Assembly: GCA_013399115.1 (NCBI GenBank)
Contig: VXAA01005242.1
Span: 131,061 to 195,060, forward strand
Reading direction: 5' to 3'
From: Anseranas semipalmata
Lineage: Eukaryota; Chordata; Aves; Anseriformes; Anseranatidae
Length of the DNA: 64,000 nucleotides
Shown: piece by piece, positions 14,501-27,913 of the stretch
How positions within the stretch are numbered: position 1 is the first letter of the stretch
Layout of the letters: every line of letters starts with the position of its first letter
Notes under the pieces: model-generated
What the model saw: only the letters and a program-made list of their open reading frames with translations
Told to the model about the DNA's origin: nothing
Databases searched by the model: none
Program-made: the position numbers and the translations under genes

Positions 14501-15084
14501 CTGCGTGCTGCAAAAACACAGGCTTGTGTGGCTGAGAGGAGGAAACTGTGCTAAAACAGAGCAAGGCTGTTAACACGCGAGGGCTTTTGGGATGGATTAA
14601 CTAGCTGGAAGTCTTGCTCTTTAAGGCAAGCGGGATAGAAACGACTGAGAGGTTGACAAGGGGAAAGGAGCTGAGTGGAAGAGGAAAGGTGCTGAGGCCA
14701 GGGTGGGCATCCACAGGTAATTCCCTACCTGAGGAGTGAATGAAGCCTGTTTTTATTATCAGTTTTCGGGTAGTCCAAGAAGCATGGACCCACTCCGCCA
14801 TTGATTACTCCATCACCATAATCTTCAATGGCCAGTATTTGGGTAGTGCTGAAAAGAGAACATAGCATTCACCAAAGTAACATTTCACACAAACTTGTGT
14901 GCTGCTTTTGAGCATATCAGTACAGTCATTATTTCATTTTCTCTTCATTTCCTAGCTTGTAAAAGCACTGAGCCGCCTCTCCAGTATTTTGTGTCAGGTA
15001 ATGACAAGCCGGGTAAAAGGATTAGGGGCATAAATCTGGGGTGTGTTCTGCTCTCCCAGTCTGTAAAATGACATGTTCATGGAG
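5583..15084 (+). other. Inferred intron, part 2: no confirmed gene
   Basis: No exon that I can assign to a protein. Contents worth noting are a candidate cassette exon at 5841-6026 (reported as a finding), an A/T-rich patch at 8690-8860, a hairpin at 11827-11862, and a short GC-rich, CpG-containing stretch at about 14190-14290. The remaining open frames are short and unrecognised. Confidence 0.5.
8690..8860. repeat. A/T-rich low-complexity patch
   Basis: About 170 bases composed mostly of A and T, with many AATAAA, ATTAAA and TTAAA words on both strands. It shows no period. It could be a scaffold-attachment-like or simply degenerate intronic sequence. Nothing here indicates a function. Confidence 0.5.
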
Positions 15085-15329
15085 GGTAGGTTTAGATTAG
15101 AAGGTAGATTTAGAGTTGATACAAAGAAGAAATTCTCCACCATGAGGGCAGTGAGGCCCTGGCCGCCCGGGGAAGCTGTGGACACCCCACCCGTGGCAGT
15201 GCCTAAGGCCAGGCTGGATGGGGCTTGGGGCAGCCTGGGCTGGTGGGAGGGGGCCCTGCCCATGGCAGGGGCTGGAGCTGGGTGGGCTTCGAGTCCCTGC
15301 CAACCCAAACTATGCTGGGATTCCATGAA
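15085..15329 (+). mobile_element. CR1 LINE, 5'-truncated 3' end
   Basis: Reads in the sense direction: GTAGGTTTAGATTAGAAGG, then AAATTCTCCACCATGAGGGC, AGTGAGGCCCTGG, a CTAAGGCCAGGCTGGATGGG block, CCTGCCCATGGCAGGGGCTG, CCCTGCCAACCCAAACTATG and the terminal GGGATTCCATGA. This order is that of the last ~250 bases of an avian CR1 LINE. It is opposite in strand to the copy at 5257. Its GC-rich internal part produces the spurious ORFs on both strands (for example 14994-15389 minus and 15073-15366 plus). Confidence 0.9.
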
Positions 15330-18300
15330 TAATGTCTGCACCTTAGCTGAGCTTTTACCAGGGTGATATTGCAAATAAATAAGTAACAAGAAGTTCTCAG
15401 CTTCTGTGAAGGAATTAACGAAGGCTTCTATGATAGCTTCATGCAGACAACAGCAAGGAGTTCAAGGACATAGGAAAGTCAGATGCGGTATCTTTTTTTG
15501 TTTGACTGAGTGATGGATAGATAAAGGTTTCGGTATTGTCTGATTTTATGCAATTTAAAGACATACTGGACTAAATCAGGAAAGACAAATATGGTCTTGA
15601 TGTCTAGTTAAATCCTCTCACTGCGAGATAGCTGGGCTCAGCCATTAGTTTCTAACGTAGTTAACTGTTGTTCTCATGGCCAGTTGATGAAGGTGATTTT
15701 CTCACGTCAAACAATTCGAAAGCGTCGCACTTAAGCCAGTGAATTTATTTCGGTTTGTAGCTATTGTAGTCTTATAAGTACTAATATGTAGCTGCTTTTG
15801 TCTGTGCAACGGGATGAGTTATATTTACCTTTTCAGTTGTGCTGATGAGATGTTAAAAACATCTGCGTATAAGAGGTCTTTTCAATACACCACCGTAGTA
15901 TAAACAATAGGGAATAACTCTTCTGCACTCAGATGTTCCAGAGGAAATCCAGAGTAAATCTATTTTCTTCATACAGTAATGATAATGCATTTGTAGATTG
16001 GTGTAATGAGATCAGACTTCTCTGTAGTTTTGGCTTACTTAAAAGCAATACATTTTATTTCTTCCTGCAGCATGTCTTATAGGACTTTCCACTTAAAATA
16101 AATAACAATTTTAAATTCTCTTTTCTGTTTAAATCTGACTACTATAATTATAGCTTAATCCAGTGTGCTGATTAGCATGATTATATTTCTCCAGCACAGA
16201 TGTTATAGAAATTTGCATTTTGTTGACATCAATATTTAATTTTATTTTCCTAAAGCTCAATTTAATTTTTCTAAAGAATTATATAAACAAGAACACGTGT
16301 GTAACTAAGCTGTGTTTCCCCCCACAACCTCTTGGAATTCAGTCCTGCACTTCTGGGTGGTCACTATACTACTGGGTGTTTTCATACAGTGGGATGTGTA
16401 GTGGGAACTGTCTTATATAAATGAAAATACAACGGAATTCTGTTTACAATTAAAACATTTGAGCTATCTTACTGCTCTCGTCCATCTCTTCCTGTGGTCA
16501 GCACAAGAAAACGGATCTCTCGTTACGGTGACAGCTTGGGATATGTTTCAAAACAACAAAAAATGTTTTGAGGAGGAGGGAAACAGCCATCTTGTGAGGG
16601 CTAAGGACTCTGAGTTTGAGCACGGGTGGGAAATATCGAGTATTACAGCGTTTAACACTGAAAGGAAACCAATAGGAAGCTGGATTATGCCTTTTACTTC
16701 TTATCAGTCCCTGCCCATCTCACTTCACTTCTGTCAAGATAAGCAGAGCTGAACTTTGTTCCAGGGGAAACATCTAAGGCTGCTCCTCATGCTGCAGCAT
16801 TACTGTCCTAGAAGATGCTGTGCCACGTCCCTCGTGCTTGCTGCACCTCAGGCGTCCCCACAAGAGAGAGGTTGCTGTGCACATTTTTATGTGAAGAAAA
16901 CTGTTAAGTTCAAAAAAGACTGAAGCAGCCGGTCAGATAATTGCTGTTCCGTCCTAGGTTCTTCTCACAAAAAGCTCGGACGTTTTAAGAGGGAGCCTGC
17001 CGTGACAGTGCCCCCAGACTCAGACGCTGGTTTGGTTCAGTGCCACATGAATGGTTCTAATAAAAATCCAACCTGCCCAAATATTGGTGCTTGAAGTTTG
17101 CCAAACCACGTTGCATAATGGCATTTACCGTTTGGGCCTGAAATCGCAGAAGTGTTGATGAGTCCTTCCAGATCTGATTTTACTACGCTCCCTGAGTGCC
17201 CTAGTGTGAGCCCCCTCCTCCACATGTTGGTTTGGGGATTCTGAATCTCAGAGCTGGACCCAGTCAGGTCAAATCCATTTTTTGGAGGTACTCCTCCGCT
17301 TTGAGATGCAGTTGGTCATGGTAACATACTGGGGCTAGGGGAATGGCTGTGGGTGCTATATCAGTGCTGCATTCGTTTCCAGGTTTGAGAGAGCTGGATC
17401 GATTTGGTCTTATGCCTAGTTTGTAGCTTTCAGTATGTGTAATGAGTTGCAATCTTCTCATTTCAGGACATGATTTTCATTCATTTCTTTCATGTCTTCG
17501 AAGGTTAAGGCTTTAACTAATTGCAGATATTAACCAAGTCTATTTTTGTACTGCGTCTTTTTTTATCTCTACTGCTGCCATAGACTGAATGACACAATGT
17601 CTATAGGGAAACAAGGCTGGACTGCAGCTGACATAACGCTCCAAACCGAATGAGTTCAGGCTGGGAAGTTGAGAGAAGAAGGGGTGAGCATTAAACCTCC
17701 ACCCTTGATAGAGGATGTGCATTGCTACTTTTGATGTGTTCATGATCTGAGGTCTCGCTCAGCACCAAGTTCCTTATGGAGGGGATCTGCTGAAGCACTT
17801 CTCTCCATCTGCTTCTGTTGGGAAGACTGGAAATGCTTTTCTTTTGATGTGATCTTTCAGCAGTTACCCCTTCATCTCCTCCAGAGTAGATGACTGTAAT
17901 GTACTGTGCGCATGCAGACAGTGCAGGCATTCACAGTATTTAGCTGTACACCATATAGTTAGGCATTTAGGAACATAAACTATTGTGGAGTATAGCTACA
18001 AGCTGTAGAGGTAGCATTCATGCCAACCTCTTAGACGCTAACCTGAACCCATAGACTTGTTAACTTCTGTTAAGGATTAATCAAAAGACAGAGTAAATAC
18101 TATACCTACTTTGCGAAGGTTAAAAGCCAGATTTTGCTCTACTTGGTGCAGCCTACTTTTGAATCAGAAATGGACAGAAATGACAAATGAATACAGGGCA
18201 TGGATGTATCCGTGTAAGCACAGCACCGTTGTCAGTACACTTGTCTCATTTTACAAATTGACAATACTTCTTTGACATGCATGTCAGTCGGGAGTTGTAG

Positions 18301-18468
18301 CATTGAGTTGCATACCCTGTCCTCATGCCTGCTGTGAAATGCCACTGCATAAAAATGATTTGTTCATTAATTTAAAACCAGTGGGAAGCTGCTTATGTAC
18401 AGTCAGTGGAAAGGTGTTTAAGGGGGAGAAATATGTCCCGACTTTATGGAAAAATGTCAGTTTCTTTT

Positions 18469-18491
18469 AAAAAAAAATAAAATAAAATAAT
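18469..18491 (+). repeat. A-rich (AAAAT) simple repeat
   Basis: A run of A bases followed by TAAAATAAAATAA, giving a short degenerate pentamer array. Confidence 0.8.
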
Positions 18492-18920
18492 TGAAATTCA
18501 GTTCTGAAGACTTTATTTAAATCCTGCATGTAACAGTGAAGCAGAGGTCTCACTTGCTGTTAGTCCAGCTGTGCAGACCTTTTTCTGCCAAATTCACTGA
18601 TGTGAACTTCATTCAGGATGGCTTGTTGTCATGTAGGCATGACTTTGTACCTCTGCTTTACTTTGAATATGCACAGTGCAAATATGGAGGAAAAACAAAT
18701 GTTTTTTATGAAAAAGAGAACAAACAAAAAGACCTGTAAGCCAGGAGCAGTTTTGGTCTCTTGTTTTGTTTTGTCTTTTCTGAGTCAAGAAAGGACAACT
18801 GTGTTCATCTCCATTGCCCTTTTCCAAAACAGAAGGGAATAACCTCCTGCAGGATTTCCTTTGTGAAGTCTGGTACATGGGCCTTCCCATGTGCTTATGT
18901 ATTTGTTTCCAGTGGGGAGG

Positions 18921-18938
18921 AAAAAAAAAAAAAAAAAA
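18921..18938 (+). repeat. Poly(A) tract, 18 A
   Basis: An uninterrupted 18-A run directly after AGTGGGGAGG. There is no recognisable retroelement or processed pseudogene body in front of it, so it reads as a homopolymer rather than a retrocopy tail. Confidence 0.85.
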
Positions 18939-21900
18939 GCCTGTGTCTGTAAGAGAGTATAATGCAAGATGGAAAAGGTGCCTTTATAAACAAGCACTTT
19001 TGTAGTAATAGCAGATACGGTTCTCGACTTCTTCAGAATCACATGCTCACCTGCTGTAAGGTGATTTCCCATTCCCTTTGGTAAGCTGATTTACACTAGC
19101 TAAGATTTGATCTCTCTTTTTTAAAAGAGAAAAATAGAGGCTTTTTGCTTATTCACCTGCTGAATAAGGGACCATATACCTTCATTTCTGGTGATGCTGT
19201 AGTACAAGTGAAAGATGATATTATTTGACATACTGGTAGTGATCCATTCTCGGAGAAAACAAATGAAAAGACAAGCAAAACTCCACCTTGAAATGTCAAA
19301 GCCAGCTTCTGTTTCTTTTGTATAGATGGAAACCTGAGTGTCGTTCGCACTCCAATATTTTTATTTTGCAGCTAAGTTTTGCATTTTTTCCATTTAGCTT
19401 GCTCTGTGATTTTTGGCAACAGGCTACCCACTAACCAGCTGTTTTACAGCATTTCTGATTTTCTTGAGTGTTAGGAGGCTGTTTTTTGTAACATCCCCAG
19501 AATATTAAACTATTTGAAAAGCATGTGAGATCCAGTAATTTCGAACAGAGAAGGTTTGAGCTGGATCGGTTTTGTCTTGCCAGTAAAGAGGGCGGCCAAG
19601 AACATATTGCTTTAGCCATCTTTTTCCTATCCTGCCTCCATGCAGCCAGATAGGAGGTGTTCCATCCATAAAGAGCATCCTGCCTTCGCCTGTTTTCTTC
19701 CTTGCAGTCTTCTCCTTTCAAGCTTACATGCCAGTCTGCAAGACCAAAAAGCACCTGTGTTTTCTCCCTGGTCTAGGATATTCTTTAGTCTAACAGTATC
19801 AGGGGATTTTGAAACCAGGTCTAAACCAAATATTTATTTAGACTGTTCTCATGAAAACAGGACTCTGGTCATGATCATCAGGACACAAACACATAAGTAA
19901 GCTCTGAGTTTTTTTCTTTTGCCTCCAGGAAATCACTGCTCATTTCTCTCTCTTTCAAGACATTTCAAAACAGCAGCTGCCCATTGGTGTCTCCTCCAGG
20001 ACAGACTTAAGTTTAGAAATTATCTCGTATGTTTTCACATAAGTCATTGAAAAAGGTTACCATCAAGTCTGCCAGCTTTCAGAAACAGCTCTCCAGTTTC
20101 AGAGGACAGATGTCCCGTGAAAATATATTTGTATTTTAAAACAGGCTAAAGAGTGAGGAGACAGTTCCTGTAAGGTTAAGTACATGCGCTGCATTCAAGA
20201 TGAGAAGACTTCTGAAATTAGCGCAAAGCTTGTAAGCAAGTTGTTCTTGATCAGGACTCTGAAGAGCTCTGCTCAGCTGGCTGGTGGGGAAAATCTGCCT
20301 TCCTTCCCTCGTCTCCAGCTGCCTAATGATTTAGCACCCCAATCTACAAGAGAGATTGGCTTGCCCATAAGCAGGGGTAGAAGATATGGGCAATCTTAGT
20401 GTCTGCTCCTCTTAATGAAGCATAGTTGCGTGAGTAACATATTTGTAAATAAACATGAGAGCAAGAGAAGGCTTGAATGTGCAGTTTTATTACTGGAACA
20501 CACCAAGATACTCCAGTGAGTGAGTTGACTGGGAGTTTGCAAACACGCTGACTCAACAGAACAAATACTACAATTTATTCCATTTGAGTGCATTGGTGCT
20601 CTGTGAAAGAATTTGCATCTTGTAGGCGTAAATGATGGCTCTGGCTGGGGATGCTTTTCTTAATTTATTAACGTTGTAGTCAAGACCATTTCTGCCAGCC
20701 CCAAGTTACTTTTTCCAGCCATAATACTTCGTGACGATATATTAGAAATTCAAAGTAACACGAAGTGCTGCAATATAGCTGGGGCCGAGGCCTGAGCATT
20801 TCCAAAATCATACTGGAACTTAGTCCTTTTGAATGAGGAAGATTTGTTCGACTTGCCGAGTCAGTGTAAGTAAAAGATTGCCATAGCATGTACATCCATA
20901 ACTCATCAGGCGTTGCTTGGCTTTGGTTGGAATAACGAAATCCACTGATGTGTGTATGTAGGAGCTGGTAAAGATGCTTCAATGGCTGGCCCACAGGAGG
21001 GTGAGGACCTGCTACTTATGTTTTGGAAAGTGTGTGTTTTACTCCAGTTGTTAGGACTAATGGAGAAAAGGCGTAGTCCTGGCTTCTGAAATGTCGAAGA
21101 ATTCCCAACAGGGTGCCTCAGCAGGCACAGGCCGACGATGGTGAGGGCAGGTATCTTGCAGAGGAAAGATGATCTTTCCTGTTTGTCCGTGTCCTTAGCT
21201 GTGCTAATGGCTTCTTGGCTGGATGGAGGTTACGTTGAGGGATTAATCGCTTAATGGGCAAGTTGATCAGCTGCTTCCTGCGTAGGCAGCTGAGGGTTCC
21301 CCTTTCCCCACGCCGCTCACTGAGCTGCCTGCTAGCTCCTGCGTGCTCTGCTGTGCCCATCTCCGGTCAGGGCACAGAGCAAGGGAGGCTTGGGCGGGTA
21401 CGTGGTTGGGGAAGTGGGAGAGAGAACTAAGAGATCCTCAGATCTGGAAAGACACTGAGTTAAACTAACGAGAACAAATAATTCAGGGTAAAGAGATGCA
21501 GTTCTTCAAAGAACGAAATAGATGAAGGAAAACAGTAGAGAGAAAAGCTTCAGGGAAAAAAAATAAGAAAACGTTATGGAAGCAAAGGGATAATGGTGAG
21601 TCAGAGGCAGATGTGAAGGGGAAGAAAAGGGTTAGGAAATAAATGATTAGGCAAGAAAAGATCCAACTTGTGGGGTTAGCAGTTTTGGTTTAATTTATAT
21701 TTCAAATGTTTTCCTTGCTCCAGATGTTATCAACACTTTTTGCAGAAAGAGAATACCTCCCAACTGCCTATAAGCTTTTGTCCGCTTTCAAACCAGACCT
21801 TGAAAGACATCTGCATAATTAAAGCCTTCTGGTGCGCTACACAGCACTGTCACTTCTGCGCCAAAGGGCTCTATCCATACAATCTACCTTTTCCCGTCTT

Positions 21901-21977
21901 TGCACTTCGCTTGTAAGTCAGAGATTTGCATCCATCTGCGTTTAGGATGGTGCCCGGTGAATTACCGACAGCTAACT

Positions 21978-22110
21978 TCCCCCGCGCCGAGCAGATGAGT
22001 TGGTCGCGGCGCAGCGGTGGGACCTGCTCAGTCCCCGTGCCCAGCAGAGATGGGGACGGCAGCTCCCCGGCCGGGCTCCCCGGAGGAGAACTGGCGGAGT
22101 GGACGTGTAG
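21978..22110. promoter_or_regulatory. Small CpG-dense cluster
   Basis: I count about 14 CpG dinucleotides in roughly 130 bases (CCCGCGCCGAG, GGTCGCGGCGCAGCGG, CCCCGGCCGGGC, ACTGGCGGAGTGGACG), against a sparse background. A second tight group, CCCGCGCCGGGCGCGG, lies at about 22767-22783. The cluster is too short for a classical CpG island. It may be a degenerate or distal regulatory island. Confidence 0.35.
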
Positions 22111-25100
22111 TGCAACAAGGTGAGCTGGTAGAGGAGCTGAAATAATGAGTTGTGCTGCTGTAGAGGACGTGCAATGTGCCTGCCCTTCAACCAGCAGAAG
22201 TGGCAGCCGGCAGGGAAGCCGTTCCCCCTGCAGCCTCTGTGGTCTCCCTGTTTCGAGCGTCCCGGGCTCCATTTTCTGCCCTTGCTCTGGGCAGATGAGA
22301 GCTGGCAAGGTGTTCTGCCTCATGCGTGATTAGCAACGCTCCTTGCAGACTTTGCTATGTGCTCCTGGCCTCCTGGACTTGGAAAATGCCCAGAAGACAG
22401 ATACAGAACGCGATTGCCATCATTTGCATAAAAATAATTTTTATTTCACGCATACATGGAATTCGCTGAACCTAAGTCATCTCTGCGGTAGCTACAGCAA
22501 AGTCACCGGAATGATAACAAGGGTGAATTTGGCCCTACAAATGGCATGTGAAGCTCAGCATAACCAGTCCTGCATTTCCAGCATTTACTTCCTGGAACCC
22601 GACTGGAATCCTTGTAATAGCCCGAGCGTGAAGATCTCATTTCATGCTCAGTAATTGCAGATTCTCAGGCCACTTAAATCCTAAGCATCTTTGAAAACAA
22701 CAGCTGATCCTGGTGCGACAGGACTCTCCCAACCCGTGCCTGCTCCCCCAGGCACCCACAGTGTTTGAGCACCCGCGCCGGGCGCGGTGCTGAATCAGGC
22801 CCGGGTTGTGAAGCCGGAGGACGGGCTGTGATGCATGCCGGAGAGAGGTGCCAGACAGCAATTCAAGCTTCTCGTAGAGAAGTCTATATGCTAAATCAGT
22901 GGGCTTCGTCCTTATTCAAGTAAACTTCTCGTTAGGTTCAGTGGAACTTAAGGATTGATACTGACGTTTTAATTATTTTGTGAAGTCAGCAGGAGTGTTG
23001 ACGTGTATATGCACAACAGTTGCCAATTAGTGAGGTTAACAAACATGTTTTAGTGGCAGAAAAAAAAGCCAGGTTCGTTCAATCTCTATGATAAAAATTG
23101 GGTCATTTCTTGCTGTTTCTGGTTCTTAAGGATAATTGTTGAATTAAGCCAGTCCATAGGAGAGCTGTGAAGGTATATTTTGCTATTTTGAGTGTTCTAC
23201 AACTGCATGTATGTATTTATATCTTAAAAGTATAAACAAGAAAGTGACCGGCCATAGCTTAGTTGTGTGAACACATTCCACGTGAAACTGAAATATCAGA
23301 AATGCCCAGCACCAGCGTGTCCACCAATACGATGCTAAATGGATGCTATTCCAGCAACAAGACATGAGCCAAAAAACCGGTTGGGAACTTGGAATTACAC
23401 TTGCAGGTTCTTAGTGAACAGCACTGGCTGTTCTGGTACACGTCTGTTTTAAGCAAGGGGTGGGTGGCTGACAGACGCCGTGATACAGAGGATTTAAGAT
23501 GTGGATGTGACTAACAGGAATAGGCAAGTATTTCACCCCAAGGATAGCAGCTTGTACCTTACACATTTTATTTGCGAGTCTGGTGGTTCTTCACTGTTGC
23601 ACATTAAACAAAGCTTACTACCCTGAATACATCCTGGCAATTGGTACTGCTCCTGGATTTCCAGAATCACCCACTCCAACCTCTGTAGTGCCATGTGGAC
23701 AAAATAGCTTGGACAGAAGGTGCAGAGGTAACTCAGCTGGTAAAAAGTGGAGTGGTGCCTTAGAGGCAGCTTTGCTTATGCTTTCTGCCATTTCTGCGTA
23801 AGCACCAGCAGTGGCCATTCAGAATGGATGTTGTGACCGTGTTTGAGTGCCTGCAATTTCAAGTATGAGAGATGATTGTGGTAATTTTGAAGGGAAAACC
23901 TTCTGGCAGCAATGAGAGTAATATGTGTATTAAAATGTCCGTGGCTGCAGGTGTATTTGGTCTTTCTAATGCCTCAGAGCAGAAGCAGCCTTGAGCTCCT
24001 ACAAACCATCAGGCTGATGAGACAGCACGTTGGAGCAGTACAAGGCTTGTAAGAGGAAGTTGCTGTTGCTGGTATGTGTCTGCTGTGAAAAATGGGAGTT
24101 CAGTTATGTCATATGAGATAAGTCAGGGCATGGTTTAGATAGGTTTGGAATGTGGGGGCCTACTGATGATGTTTCTGGGATACTTTGCCACAAGACCACC
24201 TTTTGAGATATACAACATAAATACTTAGGCTGTCATGGAAAAAAAAAACCAACACAACAAAAAAAGGCACAAACCCAAAAAACAGTTAAGCTTCCCACAT
24301 CCCATGAAGTGATGGGCTGTCTGCCTTCTGTAATCTTGTGGAAGGTCCCTATAATTCTACTAAAATACTTTGTTCAGCTGATTTTATATATTCAGGTACC
24401 AGAGCAAGTAGTAAAGGCTCATGGGTCTCCTTACAGTTGAAGTCTCTTGAATTACTTTTGAAGCCTCATAACTCAAAATTGTATCAGATTTCTAAACACT
24501 TAGGATAGTGAATGCTATTGACAGAAAGAAATGACTAAGCACATGATGAATCCAAATGAAGATCAAAGCCAAGTCTACTTCAAAACATACTGTTTGATAA
24601 ATGGACTACATTTGAGGGGGTAGCAGAGGTGTTAGGGATCTTGGCTTAGGATGGACTCATGCACTCCCTCATGGAAAAAGCAGTGGCGTATAACTGGCTC
24701 TCACTTGATGCGTTACAGTTTCTGTTTTGCCTCCTCAAAGTGTAAGAATAGTTCAGAGGAGGGGAAGCATGAGTATAAGGCATATTTTTATGCAAAATGA
24801 AACACAAACTCGAGGAACGGAGGAAAAATATATCCTGTTAAATATGAAGGAAAGGTTATTGGAGTCAATTTGTCAGCATAAAAATACAGCTCTAGAACTG
24901 GTGAGCTGAGAGTTGTACAATATACAGTGCTGATATGTTATATAGGATCAGGCTGAAGTTAGGAGTGGCTGTGGGCTGCTTTAACACATTTATATACCAT
25001 GTTTTAGACAGTTTCTTGTGTATATTATTAAGATTATTCAGTGTTTTAGACAGCTTGTTTAAGTAAGGAAATACATTAAGCAGTACAAGTTACTTGGTGC

Positions 25101-25429
25101 TGGCTTTCTCAGGTTGCAGATGGACATTCACTATCTACTTCTCTTTCTTGTTGCATTTAGCTTCTTGCCCAGCTTGACCAGCTAGGTGATGGATTTTGAG
25201 GGAATTAAATTATTTCCTACTGCCTGTCCCTGCTTTTATCTGAACGGTAAAACGGAGGCTTCTGGGAGGCAGGGGTTTCAGTAACCCTTTGCAGCTTTAT
25301 GTTGCGTGTGGTTGTCCAACTTTCTCTGCAGTACATGTAAGCTTCTGGTGTCCGCGTGCGGTGACAGGGAGTGCTCCAAGTCCCTCACCCCTTGCATGAG
25401 GGGCTGCTCCCTTTTCTAGCTCTGAACTT
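22111..25429 (+). other. Inferred intron, part 4: no gene seen
   Basis: No recognisable exon or RNA gene. An A-rich low-complexity tract lies at 24239-24282. The ORFs here are short, overlap on both strands and match nothing I know. Confidence 0.5.
24239..24282 (+). repeat. A-rich low-complexity tract
   Basis: Runs of A broken by CC, CACAACA and GGCAC. It has no clean period. Confidence 0.7.
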
Positions 25430-25600
25430 GGTAGTTTCAGTTCATGGTCACTAGTTCTTCCCTGAAGCAGTAAAAAGTAAATCCCTTCCTAGGTCATCCT
25501 GTCGTATTATTCCTCGTCATTTTAGTCTGCTCATTCCTTCCTTGTACAGAAGCTATTCCATGTCTGTGATGTATCTCCTGATGTTTGATTTGGGGGGTGG
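25430..25600 (-). mobile_element. Probable ancient, diverged CR1-like LINE remnant
   Basis: Seen: the stretch GGTCACTAGTTCTTCCCTGA, then AGCAGTAAAAAGTAAATCCC, then TTCCTTCCTTGTACAGAAGC, then TATTCCATGTCTGTGATG. Known: this word order resembles, from memory, the internal 3' untranslated part of old reptile/bird CR1 copies (a block on 'gttctt..gaagcagtaaataa..cttcctt' followed by 'agaagctattccat'). Inferred: a heavily mutated minus-strand CR1 relic. The similarity is by eye and the ends are uncertain; flanking sequence down to about 25300 may also belong to it. Confidence 0.45.
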
Positions 25601-26674
25601 TTTTTGACTGCTGCTGCAGTCCCTGTTAACCTCAGTAGCCTGCTCTCATCAGCAGGCTTTATCACCAGTTCACGCAGCCCTGCAAAATTCCCAGATTTTC
25701 CTCTGTTACAAAAACCATTTGGTGTTGCACCGTTTCTTCTATCCTAACCAACTAGTCATCCTTTTCTGGATAAAAAGGGAGCATCTACAGCTGTAACCTT
25801 ACCCAGTGTTCCTCTCCCAACGCCAGGCAGCAGACCTGCTGATCTGGCCTGCCAAGGGCCAGATTCCTCTCATTCCTGGCACTTTGGCCCTGTTGTGTTG
25901 CTCGAAGAGCTAAGGCAGTCAGCGTGTCCTTGGAAGCGTGAGGGTGGAGGCGCTGGTCGTCCACCTGCTTTCAGAGAAAACAGAAATCATCAGTCTCTCT
26001 GCAGGCACTGCCATCGAGGCCGACCCTTTGTACCTCGTTAAAAAGGAGGAGGAAAATAATTGATCTTAGAGCCTGTTGCCATATCCAGTTCAAGGCTGTC
26101 TGCAGAATTTAACATTTACACAGTCTGTGGCAGTGAAATGAGGGCTCTGTTATTAGAGGTGCTTTAATTACGTATTCAAATCTCTCTCTGCTTCTGCTGC
26201 TCCAAAAAGTTCTGGTGAAACTGTTCAGGGCTCTCTTCACAGTCTCGATGAGCTGGCATCTGGCCTTTTTTCAACTTCTTTCCAGTGTAAGATTTTCTTC
26301 CCCCGCTCTGATCTGAAACTGTATGCTTAAAGTATCTGTGGGTCCCTTTGAGCACCTCTGATTAACGACATTAAGCAAAGGTAAATCACAAATCCTTTGT
26401 TTAGCAACCTGAGTAATTGAAGGAAGTATTCTGGGATAGCAGCAGCAGTGACTGGGATCGTTCAGCCAACAACAGGCTATGTCCAAAGTAAGTGAAGTTG
26501 TGGGGTAAGCATTTAAGCACTGCAGTTTGGGGTTGACGTTACACTAACTTGGCTATTCCTCACGTGAGGAGGAATCAGCAACTCGAGGAGCCAGCTGAAG
26601 TTGCCTGGAGACTTGGCACCGAGGAGAAAAACTAGTGACTTGAACAGCTCTGCTGTTGGAGAAGCAAGCCTGGT

Positions 26675-26715
26675 AAAAAACAAACAAACAAAAAACAAAA
26701 AACAAAAAAAAAAAA
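26675..26715 (+). repeat. (CAAA)n / A-rich simple repeat
   Basis: AAAAAACAAACAAACAAAAA followed by more C-interrupted A runs and a terminal 12-A run. Confidence 0.85.
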
Positions 26716-27899
26716 GAATATTAAAGAAATGTTGACAATTAGGAAATGGTGACACAGCAAGCTGAAAGTGGACTGAACTGGAGGAGGAGAGGACAAAGAG
26801 AGACTGGATGGAGAAAGGCAGTATTGCCAGTCCTCCGTGGCAATACTTTGTTATGGTTTATTGCGGTCTTTCTGTTTCTTATAAATGAGTGCAAAAGAAG
26901 GTCCAGCCCCTCTGGGGCTGGAGACTGGGGAGATTACTGAGAGAAGGGGGAGTGTTAAGAAAAACACAACAACAAAGCCAAAAGACAGCAACAAAAACCC
27001 ACATTTTTTTCTTCCACGAGAAGGTGCGAGCAGCCGTAACTCTGAGTCACGGCGTAGTTCTTGTCTTGATCCTGGCAGGGCTCGGTTGTAAGTGGCACCT
27101 GAAGAATTTCCAAGAAACCAACTGCATTTTGCAAGCGTATTTGCACCCTGCAGTACAGCTGTGTACTCCAGCAGCAGGCAGAACTTTGTGGGACATCTCT
27201 GTGAGTTCGGCCCAAGAACAGGCTGCAGCACCCTGCACGAAAGGGTCAGATTCGCTCCTGAAGGACCCTTGGCTCCAGCCTGCTTGTATCGGGGCGAGTT
27301 CGGCCAAGGCTTTTGAAAAAGCTGCCCTTTAAAATAGAGCTGCCAAAAATGTGCTCAAAAGTGTTTTTGGGGCCAGGTGTACCAAGTAACTTCTGGCTCT
27401 TCTGCACACACAAAGTGTCTGTAAAGAAGTTAGGACTGATTTATTGGTATTTTCTGTTGCCAGAGCACCACAAGCAGCAAGACCCTAACGGGAGATCTAC
27501 CCTTTTTTCTGTAATTTCTGTCTCTGTCATGTCGATTGAGATGGGGAGTTGAATTCTTTACTTAACTGAAATCAAGAGAGTGTCAGAAGAAAGCTGGAGT
27601 GTAGAAATTGCAGAGCCTTCACCTTATAAAGTAATGCTGTAAAAGGGACGTGAGGATGCTGAGCTCCCGTTGGAAAGAGGTCCCAAATTCCTCCATACTT
27701 TGTGAGCTGTAGTTGCTCTGAGGGTTTGGCTTTCAGAAGCTGTGAAAGGTAAAATAAATTACCACTAACACTGCTGCTTGCTTTCTTTCGAGCAGAACAC
27801 ATTCTTCTCAAATTGAAATATAATTATGGACTTGATGTGTTCTGAATATTTTATTTAGCTGAGCTGAAAATTATATTCTCTGCAAGCTGCTTTAAAGCC

Positions 27900-27913
27900 A
27901 AAAAAAAAAAAAA
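27900..27913 (+). repeat. Poly(A) tract
   Basis: A 14-base A run following TTTAAAGCC. No retroelement body is visible next to it. Confidence 0.8.

Larger units (their letters stand above)
15330..21977 (+). other. Inferred intron, part 3: no gene seen
   Basis: No recognisable exon, RNA gene or transposon. It contains an (AAAAT)-rich run at 18469-18491, an 18-A run at 18921-18938, and scattered short open frames without recognisable similarity. Confidence 0.5.

Noticed and set aside
18921..18938. Possible processed-pseudogene or retroelement tail at the 18-A run
   Set aside because: No upstream polyadenylation signal with a gene-like body, no recognisable protein and no evident target-site duplication.
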